NCBI RefSeq assembly: GCF_015351475.1
Contig: NZ_JADKPR010000003.1
Location: 237,744-301,743, forward strand
From: Flavobacterium sp. HJJ
Lineage (GTDB): Bacteria; Bacteroidota; Bacteroidia; Flavobacteriales; Flavobacteriaceae
Direction of reading: 5' to 3'
Length of the DNA: 64,000 nucleotides
The notes beneath the pieces are model-generated. The model was not told the origin of the DNA, searched no databases, and saw only the letters and a list, made by a program, of their open reading frames with translations. The stretch's first letter is position 1. Each line of letters begins with the position of its first letter. Below, one piece after another: positions 34,144 to 43,200 of this stretch. The position numbers and the translations under genes are program-made.

Positions 34144-34278
34144 TTATTGAAGCCAATTGATATTAACGTCTTTCAAATCAATCTGTATTTCATCTTCTGA
34201 TGTGCTTACGTAACGGGAGATGTTCAAATTGTAATTATTCTTTTCGATCTCATCGATTGAAACCCTACGAGCATATCT
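34144..34278 (-). pseudogene. C-terminal remnant of a type I restriction-modification HsdM subunit
   Basis: The minus strand encodes an uninterrupted 45-residue tail ending at TAA (34144). It contains RYARRVSIDEIEKNNYNLNI and SRYVSTSEDEIQIDLKDV. The N(Y/F)NLNIxRYV string is a hallmark of the end of HsdM-type N6-adenine methyltransferases. A stop lies immediately upstream, and the SAM-binding and NPPF region is absent, so only a scar remains. No HsdS or HsdR is visible nearby. Confidence 0.75.
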
Positions 34279-34568
34279 TTAAGGTTTTTCTAATCAATAC
34301 CTAAGTTTTATCTTCTCAGGATATAAAGCCAAGTCCATTATTCCAGCTTCGAATAATATTAACAGAATGTTTAAGATTTTTTAATGTTTAAAATATATGA
34401 AATAAATTAGTGCAATTATAATTTTTTTTATATGATAATGATATATTTTGTGATGAATAAAGAACATTATCTAGTAAATTGATTAAATATTCAAATTTTA
34501 ATCGGCATTTAGAAACCTATCATTGTTTCATGAGTAATATTATCTGCCTTTACATCCTTTTGATTAGC
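34279..34568. other. Intergenic, very AT-rich, nothing recognised
   Basis: About 290 bases between the HsdM scar and the membrane operon. Minus-strand frames give only a short unplaceable string (FEAGIMDLALYPEKIK). No repeat or RNA structure was recognised. Confidence 0.3.
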
Positions 34569-35126
34569 CTAAATAAATTTATAATATAGTAGCAACATCA
34601 TTGACAACAATAAAGAACTTAGTATTATTGATTGTAAGTGATTTCTTTTATTTGATTGATATAATGTAATTAAAAAAACAGCAATTGAAATATAAATTGT
34701 TATCATATCAATATGTGAGCAAACAATTGTATAAGGCAACCTAGATAAAGTCAAGGGAACAGAATCATTGAGTACTACATCTGAAAGTTCATTATCCAAT
34801 AATATCCATAATAAAGAAAATTTAGCAATTCCAAAAATAATATCAACCGTTAATAAATTTACCCATGCCTTAATTAGAAAAGAATAACCAAAATCATCTT
34901 TAAAAAGCGCAATATATAAAAATGTAAAAGTCATCGATAACATGACTACTATAGACATAAATATTGTGGAGAAAAACAAACTAAATCCATTTATAACATT
35001 TGATATTGATTGGTAAGATTCTGGAAGGATTTTCGAAATCATATAATTTCTAATAATGCCGTCAATCAATAACAATAAAATATATCCAACAAGAACTATT
35101 GTTAATCCTTTTCTTTCATTTTGCAT
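34569..35126 (-). CDS. Hydrophobic membrane protein of unknown function
   Basis: A 185-residue protein with four to five predicted membrane helices (ILLLLIDGII, IFMSIVVMLSMTFTFLYIAL, ITIYISIAVFLITLY and ILSSLLLSMMLLLYY). No family was recognised. It is the third gene of a minus-strand series with an M48 protease and a SpoIIM/DUF95 protein (gap 9 bases). In bacteriocin clusters such a third small membrane protein is often an immunity factor; that is inference from position. Confidence 0.7.
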   Translation of the reverse strand: MQNERKGLTIVLVGYILLLLIDGIIRNYMISKILPESYQSISNVINGFSLFFSTIFMSIVVMLSMTFTFLYIALFKDDFGYSFLIKAWVNLLTVDIIFGIAKFSLLWILLDNELSDVVLNDSVPLTLSRLPYTIVCSHIDMITIYISIAVFLITLYQSNKRNHLQSIILSSLLLSMMLLLYYKFI

Positions 35127-35135
35127 AACAAAGTA

Positions 35136-35666
35136 TTAAATGGCTTCAATTAAAGCTGCTAAAAATAGTAAAATTATGGGTTTCCAAAGGCTTTTAAATA
35201 GATACAAATCATAGAATAAATTTTTTTCTTTTTTCAAGAAACGAGAGAATAAAGTTGCTCCGGATAGTCCAAAACTAGCAAACCAAATAAGAGCGACAAT
35301 TTCAAATGGGGCGTGCCAAAGCCTTGACAAAATAAAAGTTAAATTTTGGTAATTAGAGACATAAAGTATTGTTGATGCTGCTAAAAAGCCATTATATATA
35401 AGTACTAAAAGACTTAAACTGCCAGCCGTAAACAAGCCTCCAATTGACAAAAGAAAAGCAACACAAAGATTATGAACAAAAAGGTCAGAAACTTGCTTAA
35501 AATAAGGATATTCAGTTGGGTTATTCATATTAGCACAAACCCCATTTTGGTTTTGTCCATTAAATATTAGTTGCTTATTTTCACTGCTTTTCATAAAAGA
35601 ATTATGCATATTAAAAGCTATAAAGACTCCTAACATCCAAGCAAGTAAACATATTAAGACCTTCAT
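35136..35666 (-). CDS. SpoIIM/DUF95-family membrane protein
   Basis: A 176-residue protein with an N-terminal helix, a soluble loop with two Cys, then four membrane helices. The family core is visible: FVHNLCVAFLLSIGGLFTAG, LLVLIYNGFLAAS, and LWHAPFEIVALIWFASFGLSGA, with the conserved (H)xPFEI position. DUF95/SpoIIM proteins act in Bacillus engulfment and, in Gram-positive circular-bacteriocin clusters, in maturation or export of the peptide. It lies between an M48 protease and a hydrophobic protein gene (5- and 9-base gaps), so all three are one operon. Confidence 0.82.
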   Translation of the reverse strand: MKVLICLLAWMLGVFIAFNMHNSFMKSSENKQLIFNGQNQNGVCANMNNPTEYPYFKQVSDLFVHNLCVAFLLSIGGLFTAGSLSLLVLIYNGFLAASTILYVSNYQNLTFILSRLWHAPFEIVALIWFASFGLSGATLFSRFLKKEKNLFYDLYLFKSLWKPIILLFLAALIEAI

Positions 35667-35671
35667 TTTTT

Positions 35672-36586
35672 TTACTTTTTAGTTGCCATTATATTATCAA
35701 TACGTTTTATAAGACTCGGATGTGTCATACCTCCTTTATCAATAAAATGTTCGGTGAAAAACGATATTTTTCTTAGAGCTTCAACCATTGAACTATTACT
35801 CGTGTTTTGTGCACTAAAAGAATCTGCGTTATATTCTGCATTATGGCTTATACGAGAAAAAATTATACTAAAAATTAAGCCATAAAGTCCTCCATAAATT
35901 GCAATCGCGAGCCCATCATTAATTAAAGGCAGCATACTTTTCAGGAACATCATAAAATTTTCCCTGAAAAATAAAAAAAATAAGCATGATGTAATAAGAA
36001 GCAAATAAAAATGTATTAAATCTTTGTTTTTATGATGTGCATATTCATGGAATAAAATTGCTTCAATTTCATCTTCATTACAATTAGCTATAAGCTCATT
36101 TCCTAATACAATAATCTTATTTGTTGAAAAAAAACCAATCGCAAAGGCATTAATGCATTTTTTTTTAGTCGTATAAACGGGAATATCTACGCCAAATTTG
36201 TTTTGCAGCAATTGACTATATTTTGGCAATGACTCTAATCGATTGGTTTGATTTTTCAATATTATTGGAAACAGCAGTGCAAAGAAGCTATTAGCCAATG
36301 TCATAGCGAAACCTCCAACTATAAAATATAAAACGGGGTGCTGAGTTTTGAACAAACTATTATCATCCACAATTCCTAATAGTTGAAAAATAAAAATCAC
36401 AATAAAAAGATAAATACCTGAAAGAATAAAATCAAAAACATTAAAAAATAGTAGTTGACTTATAATCTTTCTTTTTATTTTACCAACAAAAAGATAAGGA
36501 ATATAAATTACGATAACTTGTAGAAAAGTAAAAGCGAAACTTATTTTTAAAGATTTTATTAGCAAGGTTAATATTGCTTCATTCAT
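35672..36586 (-). CDS. M48-family membrane metalloprotease
   Basis: A 304-residue protein with several membrane helices around a zinc-protease core. HEYAHHKNKD near residue 182 is the HExxH site, and EYNADSFSA some 70 residues later supplies the third zinc ligand. GGMTHPSLIKRIDNI near the C-terminus is a common M48 motif. Family members (HtpX, BlaR1-like) cleave membrane or small peptides. First of a three-gene minus-strand operon with SpoIIM/DUF95; a peptide tail and a hairpin lie directly upstream, hinting at a role in peptide processing. Confidence 0.88.
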   Translation of the reverse strand: MNEAILTLLIKSLKISFAFTFLQVIVIYIPYLFVGKIKRKIISQLLFFNVFDFILSGIYLFIVIFIFQLLGIVDDNSLFKTQHPVLYFIVGGFAMTLANSFFALLFPIILKNQTNRLESLPKYSQLLQNKFGVDIPVYTTKKKCINAFAIGFFSTNKIIVLGNELIANCNEDEIEAILFHEYAHHKNKDLIHFYLLLITSCLFFLFFRENFMMFLKSMLPLINDGLAIAIYGGLYGLIFSIIFSRISHNAEYNADSFSAQNTSNSSMVEALRKISFFTEHFIDKGGMTHPSLIKRIDNIMATKK

Positions 36587-36617
36587 TTTTTATGATTTTA
36601 GATTTGTTGAAATAAAT

Positions 36618-36654
36618 AGAGCGAAGATTTCAAGAAGAAGATTATATTCGCTCT
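36618..36654 (-). terminator. Hairpin between peptide tail and M48 gene
   Basis: Perfect 8-base arms AGAGCGAA / TTCGCTCT around a 21-base loop, placed after the end of the small Gly-rich reading frame and before the M48 start. Partial terminators at this position are typical after precursor-peptide genes in bacteriocin operons. Confidence 0.5.
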
Positions 36655-36666
36655 ATCTAAGTTCAA

Positions 36667-37044
36667 TTAAAGAGTTTTTATTAATATGCCCCTGCACCAG
36701 CACCCAAGACCATGCCTACATAGCTGTACTTGTAGCGTTTCACTATGCATGCTTATTAGTATTATTTTACAATAAGGAAAATACTTTCTGACTAGAAGTG
36801 CTAAATCGATTCCAGAATATATAGATTTTTCTTCATAAATCGGCAAGCTAATATCTAAGCATGCAATTGCAAATTGTTTTTGAATTTTATATGCATTTAT
36901 TATTTTTATGTATGCATCCTTACAAGAAAATGCGGTAGTAGCATCTATCAAAAAATCATTACTTTCTAATTTAGAAAGTATGCTGACATACCCATCAACA
37001 GTCATTGGATGGTCATCAACTAATAACAACTTGGTTTTTAACAT
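36667..37044 (-). pseudogene. Truncated response-regulator receiver domain
   Basis: The N-terminal 100 or so residues are a receiver domain: KLLLVDDHPMTVDGY (acid pair) and AIACLDISLP (phospho-acceptor Asp), then KIILISMHSET. After SMHSET the sequence abruptly changes to a short Cys-rich tail (HGLGCWCRG) and stops; the rest of the receiver and the usual LuxR-type DNA-binding domain are missing. The tail is the out-of-frame reading of the bacteriocin-like peptide end. A deletion joined the two genes near 36740. Start at 37044 (MLKTKLLLV) is preferred to 37053. Confidence 0.7.
36681..36743 (-). pseudogene. Gly-rich C-terminal tail of a bacteriocin-like peptide
   Basis: In a minus-strand frame that overlaps the truncated response regulator, 20 codons read VKRYKYSYVGMVLGAGAGAY and end with TAA at 36681. 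GxxxG-like Gly spacing and an aromatic end resemble two-peptide (class IIb) bacteriocin tails. Tandem stops lie just upstream, so the N-terminal leader is gone. Position (start of the M48-SpoIIM operon) and the hairpin after it support the reading; the peptide is too short for firm assignment. Confidence 0.4.
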
Positions 37045-37053
37045 TTGAATCAT

Positions 37054-37356
37054 TTTTTACACTCCAAATATAAGTCTTACAAGTGGTCACCTTTGATCAA
37101 AGATCACTACAAAATCTTATCAAAATGTTTTTAAAATGATGCTTAAGCTTGATTTTGCATTCCCAGTTTTGCCCAGAGCGCAATGAGTTTGTATCGCTTG
37201 CAAAATGTCTCAATAAACTAAAATTAGGTTTGGTGGATTTTGTATGTGTGTAAGCTTATTGAGTGGAAAAACACACTCTTTTTTGTAAATCATTTAAAGA
37301 TCTTTGTACGAGGAAAACGTGTAAAACCTTATTGCGAACTAAAGATATATTCATAT
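37054..37356. other. Intergenic, nothing recognised
   Basis: About 300 bases upstream of the response-regulator remnant. Stop-rich in all frames apart from a short plus-strand string (PERNEFVSLAKCLNKLKLG) that could be a transposase or mobility-protein scrap but could not be placed. Confidence 0.3.
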
Positions 37357-37765
37357 TTATACATTGCCTAAGGGCTTATCTTTTTGTACTAAGTGCCGTA
37401 AGTCAGGATCATTCTTGATTCTTTCAAGTTCATTTACTATAACTTGTAAGATATCCAGTTTTATCTCTCTATAAATTAGCTTCGATTTCCTGTTTCATAT
37501 TGTCTTTACCTTGTGCATCTACAAAGGATAAAATCTTCGGTATTTTTTGATATGCCTTGGTTTCGGCAGTTACTTTTTCGTTATCCATAACAATTTCAGC
37601 GTGGAATATTTTCTGCTGGATACGTTCATCAAAATTATGTGAAACAGCACCCACAAACATACCTTGAGTAAGCGTAGATATTTGGGAAGCAGGTATAAGG
37701 CTATCTAACTGTGTGGATATTGAAGTTGATTTATTATGGTATTGCCCAAAAAAAAGGATACAATA
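37357..37765 (-). pseudogene. Frameshifted C-terminus of a MobC/TraG-like conjugative coupling protein
   Basis: On the minus strand, GQYHNKSTSISTQLDSLIPA, SQISTLTQGMFVGAVSHNFD, ERIQQKIFHAEIVMDNEKV and KIPKILSFVDAQGKDNMKQE run in one frame and stop after EANL. A one-base shift restores YREIKLDILQVIVNELERIK and NDPDLRHLVQKDKPLGNV to a stop at 37357. The ordered blocks match the end of TraG/VirD4-type proteins (MobC) of Bacteroidota conjugative elements. The ATPase part is missing, so this is the scar of an integrative element. Confidence 0.7.
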
Positions 37766-38076
37766 TAAGTAACACGATCTACGGCTATACCTACATCTTT
37801 GTAATGAAATGATTAATTACTTATTCCTAATTGGTAAGAAAACGGGAGTGGAATAGATTATCGAAAGCATTAAAGACAAGTGTTTGAGAAAAAACATCCT
37901 TTGAATGAAAAATCTTTCCCGGCAGTGTAGCCGTCAAAGTAAAGCGACAACTCACTAGACTAAATAAAAGGAACAAAAAGCCTAGTTGAACTTGAAAAAT
38001 TGTAAGGACAATTGAGTACTCACATTGGAGGTGAAATTTGAATGCATTTTAACAAATAAATATTAACAATTTATAG
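37766..38076. other. Intergenic, probable element debris
   Basis: About 310 bases. A plus-strand helical string (KRQLTRLNKRNKK) near 37950 is broken by stops and may be the end of another mobility gene. Nothing else was recognised. Confidence 0.3.
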
Positions 38077-38105
38077 TTGTCAGTCCATATAAAGTATTAT
38101 TTTTG
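38077..38105 (+). promoter_or_regulatory. Promoter of the surface-protein locus
   Basis: TTG (38077-38079) and TATTTTTG (38098-38105, perfect TAnnTTTG) are 18 bases apart, ending 35 bases before the ATG at 38141. It stands at the head of the long plus-strand run of exported proteins. Confidence 0.65.
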
Positions 38106-38140
38106 CTCTTTTTTAACACGGAAATAAGTACATAATTTAA

Positions 38141-40207
38141 ATGCCTAAAATTAGACTCTTTTTTTTACTTCTTTTATCTATTTCACTGGGATTTTCACAA
38201 ACCAAACGGGCTGCAGTAATGGTCAACGCCAGAGCCCAGAAAGACAAAATTTTGATTCGATGGGCAGTTAATTCCCCAAGTGAATGGCAAAAAGCAAATA
38301 AAAAAGGATTTGTTATTACCAGAAGTACAGTGTTTAGAGATGGCAAAATTCTGCCAAAACCTGAAAAAATATTGCTTACTCCAAAGCCATTACTTCCAGA
38401 ACCGCTAGATGCCTGGATGGATTTGGTACAAAAAGATAATAATGCTGCTATAATTGCACAATCTATTTATGGAGAAAGCTTTGAGATAACTTCAGCTAAG
38501 GAAGGAGAGCTTTCAAAAATAGTAAACATGGCTGATGAACTGGATCAGCGCTACACCTTTGCTTTATACGCAGCCGATATGAGTTTTACAGGTGCAGTAA
38601 AAGCGGGTTGGGGTTTAGTTGACACCAATGTAAAAGCGAATGAAGTCTATGCTTATCAGGTAAGTGTTTTTGAAAGCCCAAAAGTTAAAGAATCATCATA
38701 TATGATTAGTTTAAAAGACTATAGTATACTTCCAGCTCCAACTGATTTTATTGCAGTTCCAGATGATAAAAAGGTATTGCTTTCCTGGGATTACGAAACC
38801 TTCAAAAGAATTTATACTTCTTATATGGTCGAAAAATCTTCTGATGGAATCAATTTTAGCCCCATAGCAACTACGCCTTTAGTAAACTTAAATGATAAAG
38901 ACGAACATCCGTCAAAAACAATGTATTACATTGATACACTTAGTGTAAACGATAAAACCTATCAATATCGATTATACGGCATCACTTCATTTGGAGAAAA
39001 AGGAGAAATAACAAAACCAATTACTGCAACAGGAGTAGCCGCTATAGCTACTGCGGCAAGGCTTGTAGATTATAATATCATTAATTCAAACGAAGTTAAC
39101 CTTGAATGGGATTATCCTGTAGCTTCAGAAAGTTTTATTCAGGGATATGAAATTAACATGGCAGATAATGACAAAGGACCTTATAAAGTAGTTTCTAAAA
39201 TTATTCCTCCATCAGTAAGAAAATTAAATTACAAGGAAAATTTATATCCATCAAATTATTTCACCATATCTGTTGTTGGTAAAAATAACCAGCGATTAAC
39301 ATCTCAAAGTATGTTAGTCCAGCCTATAGATTCAATACCACCGGCAAAACCAATAGGACTTGAAGGTGTAATTGATAGCCTTGGGGTTGTTCGATTAAAA
39401 TGGAAACCTAATCAGGAAAAAGATTTGCGAGGATATCGAATTTTAAAAGCCAATAACCCTGATGAAGAGTTTGTTGATATTTATCATCAATCTTATGTTG
39501 GTAATGACTATAAAGACAGTGTAAGTCTGAAGATGACAAACAGTAAGGTATATTATAGAATTGCTGCCGAAGATATGCGTTTTAATATTTCAGATCCATC
39601 TGATGTTTTAATATTGGACAAGCCAGATAAAATTCCGCCAGCAGCACCTATTTTCAAAGATTACGATAATAAAGATGGCAAAGTACATCTAAAATGGATA
39701 CGAAGTTACAGTGAAGATGTAGTAGGATATAGCTTAAGAAGAAGAGAAAAAGGACAAGAAAAGTGGCTGGAAATTAAGCAAATTAATGATACTATTCAAG
39801 AATTTACAGATGATAAGGTAGAGAACAAGAAAACATATCAGTATGCTATTTTGGCAAAGGATAAAAGTAATCTTTGGTCATCCTTAGACCATTCTGTCAT
39901 AACAGTACAGGTTTTAGATTTTACCCCAGTTAAAATAATTACTTTTTTACAAGGAGTACCGGACAGGGAAAACAAAAAAATAATCCTGACGTGGAGCTAT
40001 ACCAAAAACAAAGGTAAAATTAAGGGCTTGAGTATTTATAAAAATGTAAAGGGATCGCCTCCAACATTGTGGAGAGAATTAAATGGTGATGTTTTTACTT
40101 TAGAAGACAAGAATTTAAAGATAAATATGGAATACGAGTATCACTTGATTCCCGATCTGGATAGTAATAGCCCTGCAAAAGAAGAAGTTTTAACCGTTGT
40201 TTATTGA
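38141..40207 (+). CDS. Exported multi-domain fibronectin type III protein
   Basis: A 688-residue protein with signal peptide MPKIRLFFLLLLSISLGFSQ. After a specific N-terminal domain (about residues 20-195) there are at least five FN3-like units, recognised by repeats of the form PxxPxxL...VxLxWxP...GYxIxR...YxYxIxA (for example VRLKWKPNQEKDLRGYRILK and VHLKWIRSYSEDVVGYSLRR). No T9SS sorting domain or lipobox was seen, so it may be periplasmic or held by a partner. It ends just before the SprB-repeat gene (four-base gap) and is probably a scaffold of the same surface system. Confidence 0.82.
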   Translation: MPKIRLFFLLLLSISLGFSQTKRAAVMVNARAQKDKILIRWAVNSPSEWQKANKKGFVITRSTVFRDGKILPKPEKILLTPKPLLPEPLDAWMDLVQKDNNAAIIAQSIYGESFEITSAKEGELSKIVNMADELDQRYTFALYAADMSFTGAVKAGWGLVDTNVKANEVYAYQVSVFESPKVKESSYMISLKDYSILPAPTDFIAVPDDKKVLLSWDYETFKRIYTSYMVEKSSDGINFSPIATTPLVNLNDKDEHPSKTMYYIDTLSVNDKTYQYRLYGITSFGEKGEITKPITATGVAAIATAARLVDYNIINSNEVNLEWDYPVASESFIQGYEINMADNDKGPYKVVSKIIPPSVRKLNYKENLYPSNYFTISVVGKNNQRLTSQSMLVQPIDSIPPAKPIGLEGVIDSLGVVRLKWKPNQEKDLRGYRILKANNPDEEFVDIYHQSYVGNDYKDSVSLKMTNSKVYYRIAAEDMRFNISDPSDVLILDKPDKIPPAAPIFKDYDNKDGKVHLKWIRSYSEDVVGYSLRRREKGQEKWLEIKQINDTIQEFTDDKVENKKTYQYAILAKDKSNLWSSLDHSVITVQVLDFTPVKIITFLQGVPDRENKKIILTWSYTKNKGKIKGLSIYKNVKGSPPTLWRELNGDVFTLEDKNLKINMEYEYHLIPDLDSNSPAKEEVLTVVY

Positions 40208-40211
40208 GCTT

Positions 40212-43200
40212 ATGAAGAAAATTTACGTATTGATAATTTTATTGGTTTCGGGATTTGGCTTTGGGCAAACCAAAGCAACTTATACCGTTGAATTTAAAAA
40301 TTTAGATTATAGAGTTTATAGAAATGTAAAAAATCATACTTCTTCCCATTTCGATTTGACATTAAAATATACGGACGGTACAACCACAAAACTTTATGGA
40401 GCAGGTATTGGTGATAACTCGAGTACAAGTGATTATTCTATAAATACTTTCACCACTGAAAAAATTCCTAAATCTATCAACTATGATTTATTTGTAAATT
40501 TTTCTAGTACATCCAATATAGGTGAAAATTTCGATATTTCTACTTATCCTTGCATTACAGCTAAATCTTTTTCTAAAGCTTATGATGGAATGGATGTTTC
40601 TTTCGAATACGATATTAGACCTAATCTACAAATTATTCAGACAGAATATGATTTGCCAACAGACAAGCGTATTACGATTGCAAGTATTCCGGGGTTTAAC
40701 AGCAGTTACTATAATTGGCAATATTCATTAGATCCAACATCGGATCCTTCCAGTTGGACAGATTTGCCCCAATATAAAGGAATGTCAAGTTTTTCAGCTA
40801 ATGCAGTTGATATTTTAGGATCTAATGTAATAAGTTATGTAGGCAAGCCAATTTACTTTAGGCAGAAGGCATGTAGTACTGTATCAAGCCATGTAAAATA
40901 CGATGTACGTCTATCTGCACCAAAAATTAATTCTTTAACACGAGTTCAACCTACTTGCAGTGATTCTGAAGATGGATCTGTAAAACTTGTATTTAACAGA
41001 ACACTATTTTCGGGTGAACAATTAAATTATACGCTGCTTGATGTGGATACAGGTATGCCTGCTAATTATAATGGCACATTATCTATTGCAGCAGATAAAA
41101 CTTTTGTTATTTCGGGTTTAAGAAAAGGTAATTATATGCTGCAATTAATAGGATTTAAGGATGGACTGAACACTTCTGTCGTTCCTCAAGATTTATTTGC
41201 ACTTACAACCTTTACTATAACATCTCCTCCTATATTAGATTTTACACTAAACAGTACCAATGTGCAATGTTACGGATCTCAGGATGGTACTATAACTATC
41301 GCACCAACCGGAGGAACCCGTACTGTATCAGGCAATGATTATTATTCGTTGGATAATGGAGTCAGTTGGATTCCTTTCCCTAATAATAAACCATACACTA
41401 TTATCAGCTTGGCACCCGATACATACAAAGTGAAAGTAAAAGACATGAATGGCTGTATTGCCAAAATTCAAACAGTAGTTAATGGAAAGATTCAACTTGG
41501 GGATGATAAAGTACTGGAAAAAACAATTTCGCAACCCGCATCACCATTAACACTCCATTACACATTCAAAAAAGATCCCACTTTTTACGGAGCTGCTAAC
41601 GGGAAATTAACAGCCTCAATAAGCGGCGGAACGATCAATGATGATAAATCGTATGATTATGAATGGAAAAACAGTTTTGGCGATGTTATGCCAGCAACAG
41701 CCCAATATAATACTGCTGATAAAACATACAATATTACATTAGAAAATGCTCCTGAGGGAGAATACAAACTAACGGTAAAAGATAAAAATTATAATAATGC
41801 CAGTAATAAAGCAGCATGTTCTATTATTGAATCTTCTCAAATGCTATCTCAGCCAGACAAAATTCTAATTGCTTTAACAGTAGCACAAGCTATTTCTTGT
41901 AATACTGCTAATTTAGATTCGGATGTAAATAAGTTCTCAGACGGAATTTTAAAAGCAACAGTTACTGGTGGTGTTCCTTTTGTAGCACCCGCAAACAATG
42001 GTTTGCCCTATAAGTTTATCTGGTCAAAATATAATGCAGCAACAAACATGTGGGAAGTATTGACAGACTATAAAACAGATACCGCAGAGAATCTTTCAAA
42101 AGGAAACTATTCACTAAACATTATAGATGCCAATGGAATAGTGCAGGGAACTTACAATACTATAGATTTAGTAACAGCAGTTCCAACAACAAAAGAAATT
42201 GCAGAGCCAGCAAAATTAGAATTATCATTTACTTCAGGAAATGTTTCCTGCCATGAAGGCAATAACGGTTGGGCAACAGCCAATGTTACAGGAGGATCAG
42301 GTACTTATACGTATACATGGTACAATACAGGTAACGGAACTATTGACCAAAACAAAATAGCTCAGTTAACAGCAGGGGAATATTTTGTAGAGGTAACAGA
42401 CACAAAGGGCTGTTTTATAAAAAGTAGTATCATCATTAGTGAGCCAGCAGAAATGGTGAAAATTGACTACGAAGAAATTTTTACACCTACTTTTTCAGGA
42501 GCGACTAACGGAAGAATTATAGCCAGGATAACAGGAGGAACACCAAAGGATGATCAATCCTATAATTATCAGTGGAAAAATGCAGCAGGAGTATTACAAA
42601 CGGCAACAGCTCAAATAAAAGACGGCATTTATACCATTACACTAAATGGTGTTCCGGCAGATGACTATTTTTTAACGATTACTGATAAAAATTATAACGA
42701 AGCGGAAAATCAAATAATTAATTGTTCTGTATTAGAGTCAAAAGTAACACTGAATGAACCAGATCCTTTAAAAGTTGTTTTTGAAATAGTTCGAACTATT
42801 TCTTGTAATACAGGAAACGAATTTGGGACTGATACAGATACAACTCCAAAAGACGGAAAGCGTGACGAATCGCAAGATGGTATTTTAGTAGCACACGTTA
42901 CAGGAGGAGTAACCTTATTAGCTTCTCAAAACAATGGATTACCCTATTATTTTTATTGGAAAAAGCAACAGGCAGATGGCACTTGGACAGCTTTAACTGA
43001 CATTAAAGGTGAAACAGCTTCAAATCTTTCCCATGGAAATTATGCGTTAAATATAAAAGACAGAAACGGGATTATGCTCGGGACTTATGTCAATAATGTG
43101 ATTACACAGGAAATTGACGTTACCCAATTGATGCAGGAACCTCCAAAATTATCAGTAAGTATAACCAAAGGAGATGTTTTTTGCAACGGCGGAAACGATG

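Noticed and set aside
37469..37660. 63-codon minus-strand frame as a small gene
   Set aside because: It is an internal piece of the frameshifted MobC/TraG-like tail, with similarity continuing on both sides of it.
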